64,000 nt of DNA from Spirochaetota bacterium (GTDB taxonomy: Bacteria > Spirochaetota > UBA4802 > JAGODF01): contig JARKUF010000040.1 of assembly GCA_029974015.1 (NCBI GenBank), forward strand, positions 1 to 64,000. Reading direction: 5' to 3'. The notes beneath the pieces are model-generated. The model did no database searches, was not told the origin of the DNA, and worked only from the letters and a program-made list of their open reading frames with translations. Made by a program: the position numbers and the translations under genes. Position 1 is the first letter of the stretch, and every line of letters begins with the position of its first letter. Shown one piece after another: positions 50,753 to 60,997 of the stretch.

Positions 50753-53700
50753 TGTCCCTCCCGGCGATACGGGCATCAAGCTTTTCGATGAGTTCCCGGG
50801 CGGGGCGGTCGAAGAAAACTCCCCGGCCCGGCGTGGCGGGGTCCATCCCCCTTATGAATAGATAGAAGGCCCCTCCAAAATGTTCTTCGTAGCGGTATCC
50901 CGGAAGGGCCCGCTTCAGGTGGCGGTGAAGGGCAATGGCGTAGAGATGGTATTGTAGATGATAGAACCTTGAGGCCATTGCATCGGCCATTTTTTCCGCG
51001 GTATAATGGTTTGCATCGGGGCCGAGATGGTTCGATTTCCAGTCGGCAATATAATAGCGCCCGTCATGGGAAAAGACGAGGTCGATGAAGCCTCTGACGA
51101 AGCCGCCGACGGGCGCCACTTCAAGGCGCGAGGCGGGGCTTTTCCAACCGGAGGGGATGTCGTCGCGGCCTTGAAGGACCAGCGCGGCGATGTCCGACGG
51201 CGCAAGGGACGCCATAGGAAAATAAAATTCAAGCTCGGGGAGGCGCACTTTCGGGAGAAGGTCGGCAAGCCGGAAGCTGAGAACGCCGTCGGTCAGGGGG
51301 GCGGAAAGGACATTGAGCGCCATTGCTGTCACAGTCTCATGCCATGCCTCGTCGAAGCCGTACTGATGGAGGAGCGATTTGATAAGCTCCCGGGAGGCGG
51401 GGGAGCCGGGTGCGGCAAAATCTATTTTCTCGAAGACCGAGTGGATGAAAAGCCCCGCCCGTGTTCCACGGGGAAAATTATGTATACTGTAGCCGGCACC
51501 GGACGCGCCTTCTTCGGCGGGCGGTGCAGCCTCGCTGTCGCGGTCCCGCCACTCCTGGTCGTCCCCGGCGGAATGAGTAAGGGAGGAAAAGCTTGTAAGG
51601 GACCATCGTCGATCCGAAACTCCGCTGAAAGTACGGCATGTGAGGGCCCTCGCGGATTCGGCGGCACGGTAACGGGGCGCATCGCCCTCGGGGAGTCCCG
51701 TCACAAGGACCGCCCCGCCGGATGAGGCCTCAAGGTCCCGCAGGTCCGCGAGCCTCTCGGCGTAGCCGGACGCAATGCTATCTTTTGCTGCTTTTATCAC
51801 ATCTTTATCATTGCTGTGAATGTCATTGATGAACGTATCCCAGTCCGGGATCCGGCCATGATGAAACGCGTAGAAGGGCGCGGAGAGTTCTGTTTTATCT
51901 ATCGCGCCCCAGACCATGTAACAGCGGTCCTTTGCCCGGGTGAGTGCAACGTACATAAGGCGGAGGCTTTCCGAGAGCTCCTCTCGCGCCGCAAGGGCCA
52001 GGTTTTCGATCCGTTCATCTCCCCTGGTGCCGATATCGATGAGGCGGGAGGAACCGCCCCCATCATCATCTAATTCATGGAAGGAAAAATCGCCCTTAAT
52101 TGTCACAGGATCAAAAAGACATGGGCAGAAGACGATGGGAAACTGCAGGCCCTTGCTCTTGTGTATGGTGATGATCCGGAGGGCGCGGTCGTCGGTTTCC
52201 AGACGAAGTTTTGTTTCCTCCCCGGGTTCGGCCCCGGTCATCATGCGGCGCAGAAACTTCAAGAGCCCCTCGGCGCCCAATCTCTCTTCCTGTTCGGCGC
52301 GGTGCAGTATTTCCGCAAGGTGGAGAACATTGGTGAAACGGCGCTCTCCATCTTCATAAGAGACGAGACGCGGGCCCACCTCTAAGTCCCGGAGAAGGCG
52401 GCGGAACATCGGCATGAAGCCCTCCTTCTCCCAGTCATGGCGGTATTTCAAGGTCAAAGCAATGACGCTTGAGAGCTTCTCCTCATCGGCGCTGAGGCTT
52501 GCGATGTCGCTGCCCGACTTTCCCCAGAATTCCGTGGACATGGAAGCGAAAAGGAGTCCCGTATTTGAAGGGTCGGCAATAGATGAAAGGACACGTTCCA
52601 ATTCGACGGCCTCGCGGGTGACGAACACGCTCTCCGTGCCGTAGATGACGCAGGGAATGCCAAGGTCCCGCAGGTGCTTCGCGACTTTCCGCGCCTGATG
52701 ATGCATTCGTACCAGAACAGCTATCTTATCGGCGGAACAGCCCGCGGCGAGGATGCGGCCGATTTCCCGCGCCGTGTGAAGCGCACCAAGTTCAACGGCC
52801 GTTCCGCGGTTAATTGTGGCTTCGCCGGATTTCGTTATTCTGTCAGAGTAGGATTCGTCTATGAACCAGATCGTCAGCGGCGCGCCCGGGAAGGGTAATG
52901 GCTCGTCCACCTTTCCCGAAGATGGCGACACCGGCGCGAAGCCGATGCCCTCGAGGACGAAGGGGCGGGCGCCCGCTTCGGTAAGGCGGGAGAAGACGGT
53001 GTTCACCGCGGCGACAAGTCCGGGGCCGGAGCGGTGGTTTTCCAGAAGGGAATATCTGCGGCTGCATTGCCCCGCGGCCTTAAGATAGGCGAAGATGTCG
53101 GCGCCGCGAAATTTATAGATGGCCTGTTTCGGGTCACCGATCATGTAGAGGGAGTTTTCTTTCCCGTCGAAAATCGTGCTGAAGATTTCGTATTGGAGGG
53201 GGTCGGTGTCCTGGAACTCGTCGATAAGGGCGGCGCCAAAGCGTTCCCGGACCCTTGCGGTCATGGGGCTTGATTCACGCGCCGTGACGGCGGCGTGCAT
53301 CTCCGTCAGGAGGTCGTCGAAGGTTCGGACATTTCTCCGCTTCCGCGATTCCGCCAAAAGCTTGCCCGCATTTTCAATGAACTCCGCCTTAAGGGAGATG
53401 ACATAGTCGTCCAGAATTTCTTCCAGGGAGCCCCTCGCTTTGTGAAACTTTTCCCACGCGTCGAGAAAGGGGTGTGATGGGGTCTCCTTCCCTTTGTTGG
53501 TCGCAGATACCATGTTCGAGGAAGTGAAGTAGTGGATTTTTTCATAATCGCCAAGCAAGTCGCCCGCGGCGATGAAGCCGTCGAGCTCGGCGAAACGCTT
53601 TTCGAGGGATTTGGTCCTGATCTTGTTTCCGCTGAGGTTTTTCTGTGCGACCGCGTTTTCAATGAGTTCCTTGACCTCAGCCTGTCCCTTTTCCCAGAGC

Positions 53701-54407
53701 TTACTCGCTTCTTCGAGCAGAGCCGCGGCGCTGTCCCGTGCATTTTCGATGGCGGAGGCTTCCGGGCGTTGTACGCGGGGAGCGACGGAGGTCCCGGGGT
53801 CCAGGGAGCGTTTCTGGAGGATTCCGACAAGCCCTTCGGGGGTGATGCCGTTTTTTATCGCCCGCGCAGCCGCCTCCGCCGGGGCATCGTAGAGATTGCG
53901 GCGAAAGAAATCAGCGGCGGTTTCATGGAGTATCTTTTTATCTTCGGTGAGGAGCTCCGTGTCGAAGAGCGTGCCCGCTTCGAAGGGGTTGTCCTGGAGC
54001 ATGCGCTGGCAGAAGCCGTGTATTGTGAAGATGGCGGCCCGGTCGAAGTTGCGAAGGGCTGCTCCAAGGCGCTCGAGGAGCGGGCCGTTGTCCGAGGCGG
54101 CATACTTCTTGAGGAAACCCTCGATGAGTAAGCGGTCATCATCTCCCTCGTATTTTCCTATGGTGAAGGCGCGTTGCATTTTTCTCAACATGGCCCGTAT
54201 TCTGCCCTTAAGCTCCTCCGTGGCCGCCACTGTGAAGGTTACCACGAGGATCCGGTCCACCGGGAGTTTTTTCTTAATGAGGAGGTGCAGAAAAATGGCG
54301 GTGATGGCGTAGGTCTTTCCAGTGCCGGCGCTGGCTTCGATAAGGTTGACCCCTTCCAGAGGAGGATTGATGAGGTCGAGGGGCCGCATGTCGGAGGTGC
54401 GGGTCAT
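50745..54407 (-). CDS. recB: Exodeoxyribonuclease V subunit RecB
   Basis: The 1220-residue UvrD-type helicase begins with EASAGTGKTYAI (about 21-32), has DEFQDTDPLQYEIF, IGDPKQAIYKFRGAD, ITIHKSKGLQFPIVF and VALTRAKDR, and a C-terminal RecB nuclease domain with the Asp/Lys site ADWKSNHLG (near 1120). It is the 3'-5' motor and the only nuclease of the complex. It overlaps recC by four bases (ATGA). The length is normal for RecB. Confidence 0.94.
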   Translation of the reverse strand: MTRTSDMRPLDLINPPLEGVNLIEASAGTGKTYAITAIFLHLLIKKKLPVDRILVVTFTVAATEELKGRIRAMLRKMQRAFTIGKYEGDDDRLLIEGFLKKYAASDNGPLLERLGAALRNFDRAAIFTIHGFCQRMLQDNPFEAGTLFDTELLTEDKKILHETAADFFRRNLYDAPAEAAARAIKNGITPEGLVGILQKRSLDPGTSVAPRVQRPEASAIENARDSAAALLEEASKLWEKGQAEVKELIENAVAQKNLSGNKIRTKSLEKRFAELDGFIAAGDLLGDYEKIHYFTSSNMVSATNKGKETPSHPFLDAWEKFHKARGSLEEILDDYVISLKAEFIENAGKLLAESRKRRNVRTFDDLLTEMHAAVTARESSPMTARVRERFGAALIDEFQDTDPLQYEIFSTIFDGKENSLYMIGDPKQAIYKFRGADIFAYLKAAGQCSRRYSLLENHRSGPGLVAAVNTVFSRLTEAGARPFVLEGIGFAPVSPSSGKVDEPLPFPGAPLTIWFIDESYSDRITKSGEATINRGTAVELGALHTAREIGRILAAGCSADKIAVLVRMHHQARKVAKHLRDLGIPCVIYGTESVFVTREAVELERVLSSIADPSNTGLLFASMSTEFWGKSGSDIASLSADEEKLSSVIALTLKYRHDWEKEGFMPMFRRLLRDLEVGPRLVSYEDGERRFTNVLHLAEILHRAEQEERLGAEGLLKFLRRMMTGAEPGEETKLRLETDDRALRIITIHKSKGLQFPIVFCPCLFDPVTIKGDFSFHELDDDGGGSSRLIDIGTRGDERIENLALAAREELSESLRLMYVALTRAKDRCYMVWGAIDKTELSAPFYAFHHGRIPDWDTFINDIHSNDKDVIKAAKDSIASGYAERLADLRDLEASSGGAVLVTGLPEGDAPRYRAAESARALTCRTFSGVSDRRWSLTSFSSLTHSAGDDQEWRDRDSEAAPPAEEGASGAGYSIHNFPRGTRAGLFIHSVFEKIDFAAPGSPASRELIKSLLHQYGFDEAWHETVTAMALNVLSAPLTDGVLSFRLADLLPKVRLPELEFYFPMASLAPSDIAALVLQGRDDIPSGWKSPASRLEVAPVGGFVRGFIDLVFSHDGRYYIADWKSNHLGPDANHYTAEKMADAMASRFYHLQYHLYAIALHRHLKRALPGYRYEEHFGGAFYLFIRGMDPATPGRGVFFDRPARELIEKLDARIAGRDNG

Positions 54408-57400
54408 TGGGCATCCTCCACTCGCTCAAGAATAGGGAGGAAAACCTGCGTGGAAATTTTCGTGAACTGTTCTCCGAAAAGTTCATCTTCATTGAGACGG
54501 CCGAAGACGAGTTCAAAATAGGGATCGGCATTTTCACCGCGCGAGTCCTGTTTGCCGTACCAGGTTTTCCGGGCCTCGGACAGAGCTGCGGCCGGGTCAT
54601 CTGTTTTTTTTAATTTTTTGGCCCAGGCAAAGGAAGACTCCGGCATGAAGCTCAGGAGTTCCGCGCCTCCTCGCAGGAAAAGTTTTATCAGACCGGACAG
54701 TATTTCAGACGCTTCGCCGGGTTTCATTTCGGGGAAAACCTTTGTGCTGTATCCTTCCCTGGACGAGGAAATAAGGGCGGTGCGCGAGGGATGTTCGGGG
54801 CCTCTCGCTATGGAAAGGGCGAGGTGGCGTATCCAGCCCCGGAGAAGGTCCTTTACCTTCAGGGTGGCGGGGCGGAACAGGAGTTGATATTTTTCCCAGA
54901 GGGCGTCGAGGGAGCCGGTGATTGTCAATCCGGAAACGGGGATGGAAAGGTCAAGCTGCGGCAGTGCGTTCCCGCCAATATGCTTCTCCGCGTATCGGAC
55001 AAAGCCGGCCGTTTCCCGGATAAGCCTGTTTAAGGCGACATCACCCGGGGCCCCGTGGGGAAGCACGCCAGATGCCTTAATGTATGGGCTTTTATCGGCA
55101 ACGCCTCCGGCGATAAGGCTGCGGCAGATGGAATCGACAAGCTGATACCGGTCAAGCCAGTCAATTTCAAAGGGCTCGTCGTCATCGCTTTCCGCGTCAA
55201 CGCCGGGGATGTGGATTCCCAGGACGCCGCGGAGTAGATGCTTCGCCGGGTTCGCGAAAAAACCCGGGAGTTCGTCCAGGTTGATTGCCCCGGGAAGGAA
55301 GGGTTCTCTGATGGGGCCCTTGATAAAAGGCCGCTGGCTATCTCGGCGATGGAGGTTCTTCGCGGTTTCACAGCTTTCTTCGGAATAACTGAAAAGTCCG
55401 GTGTCAGAGTAGTACCGCAGGCTGAAGGGCTGGAGCGGATGAAGCGTCACTATTGAGGCGTCCTTCCCGGCTTTGCAGGCCTGATGGATGTAATCGATGA
55501 GCTCGCTCACCAGTATCGAAGGGGGAATTTCCGCGTCGTCGATGATGCTCCGTCCGGTGTAGCTGATGTAGAGGCGCTCCCGGGCGGAAATTAGCGCCTC
55601 AAGAAAAAGATACCGGTCTTCTTCGCGGAGCGAACGGTCTCCGGGCCGGGGGTTTCGCGCCATGAGGTCGAAGGCCGGTGTGCGGTCCTGGCGGGGGAAG
55701 GAGGAGTCGTTCATTCCTATCATGCATATCACTTTGAAGGGGACGCTTCGCATGGGGAGCATGGCGCAGAAGGTCACGGCGCCGCTTAGAAAATTACGTG
55801 AGGAGACGGCTTCGCCGAAAGATTTTTTTAAATGCGCGGAGATGGTGTGGAAATCGACGGGGTAGTCGAACCGTGACGTTTCGGAAAGTTCCCCTAGGCG
55901 TCCGATGATTACCTCGATGGCGCGATAGTCGTTTAAAAGCGCGTCATCGTCTCGAATAAAATTTTTCAGGACGCCCGAAAGGGCGCTTTGCCACTCAGTA
56001 AGCGTTTTTTTCCCGGGAAGCGATTTGGCGCAGTCGTGAAGCTCGTGCATAAAGCGAGAGAGTTTTCCCAGAAGGAGCGCGTCGTTTCCTTCGATGCTGT
56101 CGTATGGCAGAATTCCATCGAAAGTAGTGTCTTCGTTTCCGGGCATGGCGAAGCCCAGGAACATGCGCCGGAGCCCCGTCTTCCATGTATTCTCATCGGC
56201 CTGGGGAAGTGAAAGCTTTGATTTGCCTTCTCCGTCGAAGCCCCAGCGTATCCTCGTCTCGTTGATCCATCGCCGAAGCATGGGAAGTTCTTCCGCACCG
56301 ATGTCAAATGTGCTGTGGACTTCCGGCCGCTCCAGGATGTCGACGATGCGGCTGGCTTCGAAGCGGGAAGCGACGGCATCCAGGATGGAGAGAAAGGCAG
56401 AGGCGAGCGCGCTTTCCCTCCCCATGGAGCGGTCGGCCACGGTATAGGGGATGGGCGGGTTAGCACCTCCGCCGAAAACCGCCTCGATGTAGGGCGCGTA
56501 TTGTTCAATATCGGGAGTGAGGACCGCTACTTCGTCGGGCGCGATGGACGATTGCTTTTCATCAAAGAGGCTTATGAGATAGTCCCTGAGGACTTCCACC
56601 TCCCGCATGGGGCCGTGGCAGGAGGAAATGGTGATGGAGCCGTCCTTAAGGGCGGCTTCGCCCGCATCGATGACGCTTTCTTTCATGTGGAGGATATCGT
56701 CCTGCAGTGATTTGAGGAGGATCTCTGGTAAAGCTGTATCGGCCTCGATGAAATTATGTTCGAATTGGGGGGTGCTGAGTGATGATAGAAGGCCGAGGAA
56801 GTCCCTCCCCAGGGTGCCCAGGGATGCCAGGAGGGAGTTACCGGTTTCGAGGTGCATGTCGGTTTCGGAGATGCCGGGGCCGATTTTTTTTCTAAGTATT
56901 CGCGTTTTTTCAGCAGGCGTGGGGATGTCGCCCCAGTACTCCTTGCAGGGATTAAGAAAGAATACGCGAACATCGATGAATTTGCCAAGTGCCGCCAGGA
57001 TTTCAAGATGAAAAGGCGGCAGGGACGGAATACCGAAGACGATAATTCTGCCGGGGAACCCTTCGGGCGGGGAAAAATTATTTTTAGTAAGGGCCTCCAG
57101 GAAATCGTTGTGTCGGCGCGCACGGTGGGGGACCGGCGCCTTTTCCGCAAGGGCCCGCCAGAGCCGGGCCTGCCATCCGTCATCATTTCCTTTTTCCCAG
57201 GACATTATCATGTCCGTCCTGTAAGTGAGATACTGATCGAAGGTGTTGGCGATACGGGAAGAGAGCTGCCATAGTTTCATGAGGCCGGACGCACCTTCCA
57301 GATACCCGCGCAGTTCAGCAAAAACTGCATCATCAAGAAAATGAGGTAAAAGGCCCATAATGCTCCAGGTCATCGCGTCGCGGTCGAAGAATCCTTTGTC

Positions 57401-57655
57401 AGCGCTGTCCGAGGGGCCGAGAACCTTGTCGAACACTTCGTTCACGATTTCATTGGGGAAGGGATAGCGGCAGTTGGTCCATATTCCTAATTTTCTCGCA
57501 AGCTCCAGGGAAAGCCATTTCCTCATGCCCAGGCTCTGTACCACGATCACTTCCTCCTCGAGAGGGGAAGCCGGAGGTGATGAGGCGAAAAAATCGCAGA
57601 GCTCTTCCAGGAGCTGTTCGAGCCTGTTGCTCATGTAGATGTACAATCTGTCCAT
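54404..57655 (-). CDS. recC: Exodeoxyribonuclease V subunit RecC
   Basis: The 1083-residue protein begins YIYMSNRLEQLLEELCDF and has VIVVQSLGMRKWLSLELARKLGI, the RecC version of the inactive helicase fold, with FGIPSLPPFHLEIL and ICMIGMNDSSFPRQD further on. It holds the complex together and scans for Chi. The frame is open to 57694; ATG 57655 is preferred by comparison with other RecC starts. It is the first gene of the operon. Confidence 0.92.
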   Translation of the reverse strand: MDRLYIYMSNRLEQLLEELCDFFASSPPASPLEEEVIVVQSLGMRKWLSLELARKLGIWTNCRYPFPNEIVNEVFDKVLGPSDSADKGFFDRDAMTWSIMGLLPHFLDDAVFAELRGYLEGASGLMKLWQLSSRIANTFDQYLTYRTDMIMSWEKGNDDGWQARLWRALAEKAPVPHRARRHNDFLEALTKNNFSPPEGFPGRIIVFGIPSLPPFHLEILAALGKFIDVRVFFLNPCKEYWGDIPTPAEKTRILRKKIGPGISETDMHLETGNSLLASLGTLGRDFLGLLSSLSTPQFEHNFIEADTALPEILLKSLQDDILHMKESVIDAGEAALKDGSITISSCHGPMREVEVLRDYLISLFDEKQSSIAPDEVAVLTPDIEQYAPYIEAVFGGGANPPIPYTVADRSMGRESALASAFLSILDAVASRFEASRIVDILERPEVHSTFDIGAEELPMLRRWINETRIRWGFDGEGKSKLSLPQADENTWKTGLRRMFLGFAMPGNEDTTFDGILPYDSIEGNDALLLGKLSRFMHELHDCAKSLPGKKTLTEWQSALSGVLKNFIRDDDALLNDYRAIEVIIGRLGELSETSRFDYPVDFHTISAHLKKSFGEAVSSRNFLSGAVTFCAMLPMRSVPFKVICMIGMNDSSFPRQDRTPAFDLMARNPRPGDRSLREEDRYLFLEALISARERLYISYTGRSIIDDAEIPPSILVSELIDYIHQACKAGKDASIVTLHPLQPFSLRYYSDTGLFSYSEESCETAKNLHRRDSQRPFIKGPIREPFLPGAINLDELPGFFANPAKHLLRGVLGIHIPGVDAESDDDEPFEIDWLDRYQLVDSICRSLIAGGVADKSPYIKASGVLPHGAPGDVALNRLIRETAGFVRYAEKHIGGNALPQLDLSIPVSGLTITGSLDALWEKYQLLFRPATLKVKDLLRGWIRHLALSIARGPEHPSRTALISSSREGYSTKVFPEMKPGEASEILSGLIKLFLRGGAELLSFMPESSFAWAKKLKKTDDPAAALSEARKTWYGKQDSRGENADPYFELVFGRLNEDELFGEQFTKISTQVFLPILERVEDAQ

Positions 57656-58080
57656 TTTCGCTCTGGTCTTCTCCCAGGGAAGGAATGCCTTCAATTGCCA
57701 GAATAAAGCAAAAAAATGCAGGGAATTTTGAATTGTGTAAAGAAAATTTTAATGTGGTATCTTCCATATTCGTATTAATAAACGAGGGATGCGAATGGAA
57801 AAAATAATTCACCGACAAAGCCCGCCCGGGCGGTCTTTTTGAATTTTAGACTTTTAGCGCGGAAAAGTTTCGAGAATATCCGCTTTCTGCTTTACAAATA
57901 ATGGCTGTAATTTATTTATACAATGCTTTTGGTTTTTATTGTGCAATGGGAGATAGGGGTGTTTGCCGTTTTGAACGGAGAATTCATTTTGCCCCTTTCA
58001 TGGGGGCCGCCCGGTCATAGGTACGTGGCGCTCCCTACAGATGTCGAAGTATGAGTGTGTAGCGGGGGCACCATCAATGT
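57656..58080. other. 425-base gene-free stretch upstream of recC
   Basis: This is divergent spacer between recC and the small gene at 58081. It is AT-rich in the first half (promoter side of recC). At 57822-57833 there is the self-complementary CCGCCCGGGCGG followed by TCTTTTT, a weak terminator candidate on the + strand. A 19-residue frame before it (57787) is too short to support. Nothing else is recognised. Confidence 0.5.
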
Positions 58081-58338
58081 GTGAAAAGGTATGTCATGAA
58101 GGAGGATGTCAAACCCGCCGTTGAAACTCGGAAAGGTGGTACAGGAAAAAATCCAGAAAAAAGAAAGATGAAGAGAATAGAAGCTCCCGGCATGAGTACT
58201 GTGGATCCCAAAGACCCGGTATTATGCGGGGAGCCCTCAATGGAAGGATGGGTGGTCCATGTTCTTGCCGATGAAATCCGGGAAATGACCGAGGTGGAGC
58301 TTCTTCAGCTTCTCTCTATCACCCGGGAACGCATGTAA
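58081..58338 (+). CDS. Small hypothetical protein
   Basis: The frame opens at GTG 58081 (or ATG 58096) and gives 85 or 80 residues. The first half is Lys- and Arg-rich (KPAVETRKGGTGKNPEKRKMKR), the second half acidic and helical (VHVLADEIREMTEVELLQLLSI). AAGGAGG lies inside the frame at 58101, not before a start. No family is recognised. The charge switch and Leu-rich end could be a protein-interaction peptide, but the gene itself is uncertain. Confidence 0.4.
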   Translation: MKRYVMKEDVKPAVETRKGGTGKNPEKRKMKRIEAPGMSTVDPKDPVLCGEPSMEGWVVHVLADEIREMTEVELLQLLSITRERM

Positions 58339-58373
58339 AGAAACCTTTTTTTGCCGGAACCGTTCATTCTATC

Positions 58374-58402
58374 TTGACAGAAACGACAGGTGTATCTAAC
58401 TG
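58374..58402 (+). promoter_or_regulatory. Possible adk promoter
   Basis: TTGACA (58374-58379) is followed after 17 bases by TAACTG, a weak -10 box. A leader of about 95 bases would follow, containing ACGCGCC...GGCGCGT arms at about 58431-58463 that could fold before the adk start. Confidence 0.35.
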
Positions 58403-58503
58403 TGTAGATTGTAATTGAATAATTATAAAAACGCGCCAGGGTGTTTTTTTATCCCGCGGCGCGTCCTGTCGGCTAAAAAAACCAGAGCGATAGAGGTGGA
58501 ATA

Positions 58504-59190
58504 ATGAATATCCTGATTTTCGGCCCCAATGGCAGTGGAAAGGGGACCCAGGGCGCCGTGGTGCAGAAAAAATTCAATGTGGTCCATGTGGAATCGGGTG
58601 TTATTTTCAGGGACAACATCAAGAAAGGGACGGAGATAGGTAAGAAAGCCAAGGAGTATATCGACCGGGGTGAGCTCGTTCCCGACATCATCACCATCCC
58701 CATGATTGTCAGCCGGCTCCAGGAACCGGATTGTAAGAACGGCTGGCTTCTGGACGGCTTTCCCCGGAGCATCGAACAGGCGAAGGCCCTCGACGAGGCC
58801 CTTGGCAAGGCGGGAATGAAGCTCGATTATGTTATTGAAATTATATTAGACAGGGAGATTGCCAAAAACCGCATCATGGGGCGGCGTCTCTGCGCCAACG
58901 ACAACAATCACCCGAACAATATTTATATCGACGCCATCAAGCCCGCCGAGAAGGACGGCCAGATGGTATGCCGCGTCTGCGGCGGCGCCCTTTCGGCCCG
59001 TTCCGACGACCAGGATGAAGTCGCCATCGGCAAGCGTCATGACATCTACTATGACGCCAAAACAGGGACCATTGCCGCGGTGAATTACTTCAAGGACGTT
59101 GCGGCGAAGAAGGGTATGAAGGTGGTTGGCCTCGACGGGAAGCCCGGCGTGAAAGAAGTGAGCGAAGAACTCATGCAAAAGCTTGGATGA
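58504..59190 (+). CDS. adk: Adenylate kinase
   Basis: The 228-residue enzyme has the P-loop FGPNGSGKGTQG (about 6-17), the NMP-binding part HVESGVIFRDNI, LLDGFPRSIEQ and the lid start GRRLCANDNN. The lid is longer than in E. coli Adk and carries Cys in LCAND and VCRVCGG, suited to binding zinc. It interconverts ATP, ADP and AMP. AGAGGTGG precedes the ATG, and a clear terminator follows. Confidence 0.93.
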   Translation: MNILIFGPNGSGKGTQGAVVQKKFNVVHVESGVIFRDNIKKGTEIGKKAKEYIDRGELVPDIITIPMIVSRLQEPDCKNGWLLDGFPRSIEQAKALDEALGKAGMKLDYVIEIILDREIAKNRIMGRRLCANDNNHPNNIYIDAIKPAEKDGQMVCRVCGGALSARSDDQDEVAIGKRHDIYYDAKTGTIAAVNYFKDVAAKKGMKVVGLDGKPGVKEVSEELMQKLG

Positions 59191-59209
59191 TGGCTTAAGA
59201 AGATGCGTG

Positions 59210-59242
59210 AAAAAAGGCACCCGGCGGGGTGCCTTTTTTTTT
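59210..59242 (+). terminator. Rho-independent terminator of adk
   Basis: GGCACCC pairs with GGGTGCC around a short loop, with A6 before and T9 after. It is 20 bases past the adk stop. The flanking A and T runs would let it work on both strands. Confidence 0.88.
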
Positions 59243-59424
59243 CGTATCGACGCGGGTAATTTTTTCTTTTTGTATTGAGAGCTGGCCGGGCAATGGAGTG
59301 CCGGTGCGAATTTTTCTTCTTGAAAAAAAATAGGGATATGGCGTAGGCTTTGAACCAATGGCGATTGACGGGAAGACGCAATGTGTCCTATCGCCGGGAG
59401 TATTCCTCTCTGGAGGTTGTAATC

Positions 59425-60873
59425 ATGAAAAAAGCTGTTAAGTGGCTGGGGATCATCATCGGCGTCATCTTCGTGCTGATAGTGACGGCGGGCATACTGA
59501 TTATGCTCATCGTTGATAAGGAGATGATCGCGGGCCAGATGGAAAAGGCTCTCAACCGCCATGTAGTCATAGGCGATGTCAGCGCGGGGCTCTTTTCGGC
59601 CCTTTCGGGCATTGAAGTTCGGGACGTAAAAATATCCAATTTTAAAACCCCGGAGGAACTCAAAGCGCTCCAGGGTAAACCTGTAGCGGCAAACGATCTT
59701 TTTGTGGGGCTAACTTCATTTACGTTTAAGGTGGAGCTTCTCCCTCTTCTCTCCCGGCGTTTTGTGCTGAAGCAGTTGGTGCTGTACGAGCCTGTCATCA
59801 ATATCGTCAAGGGCAGGGACGGCGGATTCAATTTCGACGACCTCACGAGACCGAAGAAACTAACGGCGGAAGAAAAGGCGGAGGAGGCGAAGCGGCTCGC
59901 AGAGGCGGCGAAGGAGCCGGCAAAGCCCCTGACCGCCGACGACATCCCTGTCGATATAACCGTCGGAAAGGTGGGCATAGAGAAGGGAGTGGTGACATTT
60001 ATTGACCGCGGGCTGGACCAATCCTTCCAGGTTTATAACCTCACTGCCCTGGCGCATTCCATCGATATCGCCCCGAAAAACCTCGAAAAACAGAATTCCG
60101 TGGGGCTCCGCATCGAGATGGGGGTAAAAACCACAGGTCCGGTAAAATCCGGGACCGTCAAATCGTTTGATATAGGTTTTTCCGTGAACGGAACAGTGAA
60201 GCCCTTCGACGCGAAGACACGGCGTCTGGACCCTTCGTTAACAGCGAAAGTCGGTATGCCCTACGGACAGATGACGGGGCTGCAGATCTTCGAAAAAATG
60301 ATGTCCGTCGAAGCGCTGACAAAGTACAGCGGCAAGTTCGATTTTCTGAAGAAGGAAATAACATGGCGAAACGCCTTTGTAACCGTAGCCTATGGAGGCG
60401 GCACCGTGAAACTGTCCGATGGAAAGATTCGCACGGATGATTACATGCTGAATTTCGCAGGTATGGTCGGCATGAACAACAAGGCCGTAGGTCTCAATCT
60501 CGACATGACCCTGGCGGAGAAGCACCAGTCCTCCGTGCGTAAAGGCATAGAGAAGAATGCTGGAAGGCTCATCAAGGGGAGAGCGGCCGATTATGTGAAG
60601 GCCGAAAAGGTTGCTGATGTGGCAATGAAGCGGCTGGTGAACAGTGAGGGGAAAGTATACCTCAAGTTTGACGTTTCCGGCACTATGAGCAATCCCGTTG
60701 CCCGTCTCACGCATCCGAAACTTCCGGCTTTATCGGACCTCGTGTCTGACGCGGCGGGGGGGCTTAAGGACGTCGCAAAAGACAAGGCGAAGGCGGCGGC
60801 GCAGAAAGCCGCCGAGAAGGGGGCCGATAAGGTAAAGGGCAAAGTCGGCGGAAGGCTGAAAAAACTGTTTTAA
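59425..60873 (+). CDS. AsmA-family membrane-anchored protein
   Basis: ATG 59425 follows TGGAGG and begins directly with a membrane helix (KWLGIIIGVIFVLIVTAGIL). The 482-residue product continues with the AsmA-type start LNRHVVIGDVSAGLFSALSGIEVRDVKISN, then long beta-strand-rich sequence, and ends with a Lys/Ala-rich tail. A Glu/Ala/Lys-rich helix lies at about 155-175. AsmA-like proteins span the periplasm and are linked to lipid transport to the outer membrane. The specific role is unknown. Confidence 0.82.
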   Translation: MKKAVKWLGIIIGVIFVLIVTAGILIMLIVDKEMIAGQMEKALNRHVVIGDVSAGLFSALSGIEVRDVKISNFKTPEELKALQGKPVAANDLFVGLTSFTFKVELLPLLSRRFVLKQLVLYEPVINIVKGRDGGFNFDDLTRPKKLTAEEKAEEAKRLAEAAKEPAKPLTADDIPVDITVGKVGIEKGVVTFIDRGLDQSFQVYNLTALAHSIDIAPKNLEKQNSVGLRIEMGVKTTGPVKSGTVKSFDIGFSVNGTVKPFDAKTRRLDPSLTAKVGMPYGQMTGLQIFEKMMSVEALTKYSGKFDFLKKEITWRNAFVTVAYGGGTVKLSDGKIRTDDYMLNFAGMVGMNNKAVGLNLDMTLAEKHQSSVRKGIEKNAGRLIKGRAADYVKAEKVADVAMKRLVNSEGKVYLKFDVSGTMSNPVARLTHPKLPALSDLVSDAAGGLKDVAKDKAKAAAQKAAEKGADKVKGKVGGRLKKLF

Positions 60874-60918
60874 GTGATGTGCGCCGCTGATTTCCGCGGC
60901 GCGGCGAGTCTTTTTTCG

Positions 60919-60961
60919 AAGGGTGATGTAGAGGGCCTTCAGCCGTGACATCACCCTTTTT
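60919..60961 (+). terminator. Terminator after the AsmA-like gene
   Basis: AAGGGTGATGT (60919-60929) pairs with ACATCACCCTT (60948-60958), with T residues after it. A second stem (GCGCCGC/GCGGCGC, 60881-60902) with a T6 run lies just before. Together they should end transcription; the downstream gene is convergent. Confidence 0.65.
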
Positions 60962-60997
60962 GCATTACAGGCAGTCACTCCTGTTGTGTTTGTAGTA

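Noticed and set aside
48896-57655. AddAB instead of RecBCD
   Set aside because: Three genes with RecC, RecB and RecD features including a separate RecD helicase; AddAB has two subunits, both with nuclease domains.
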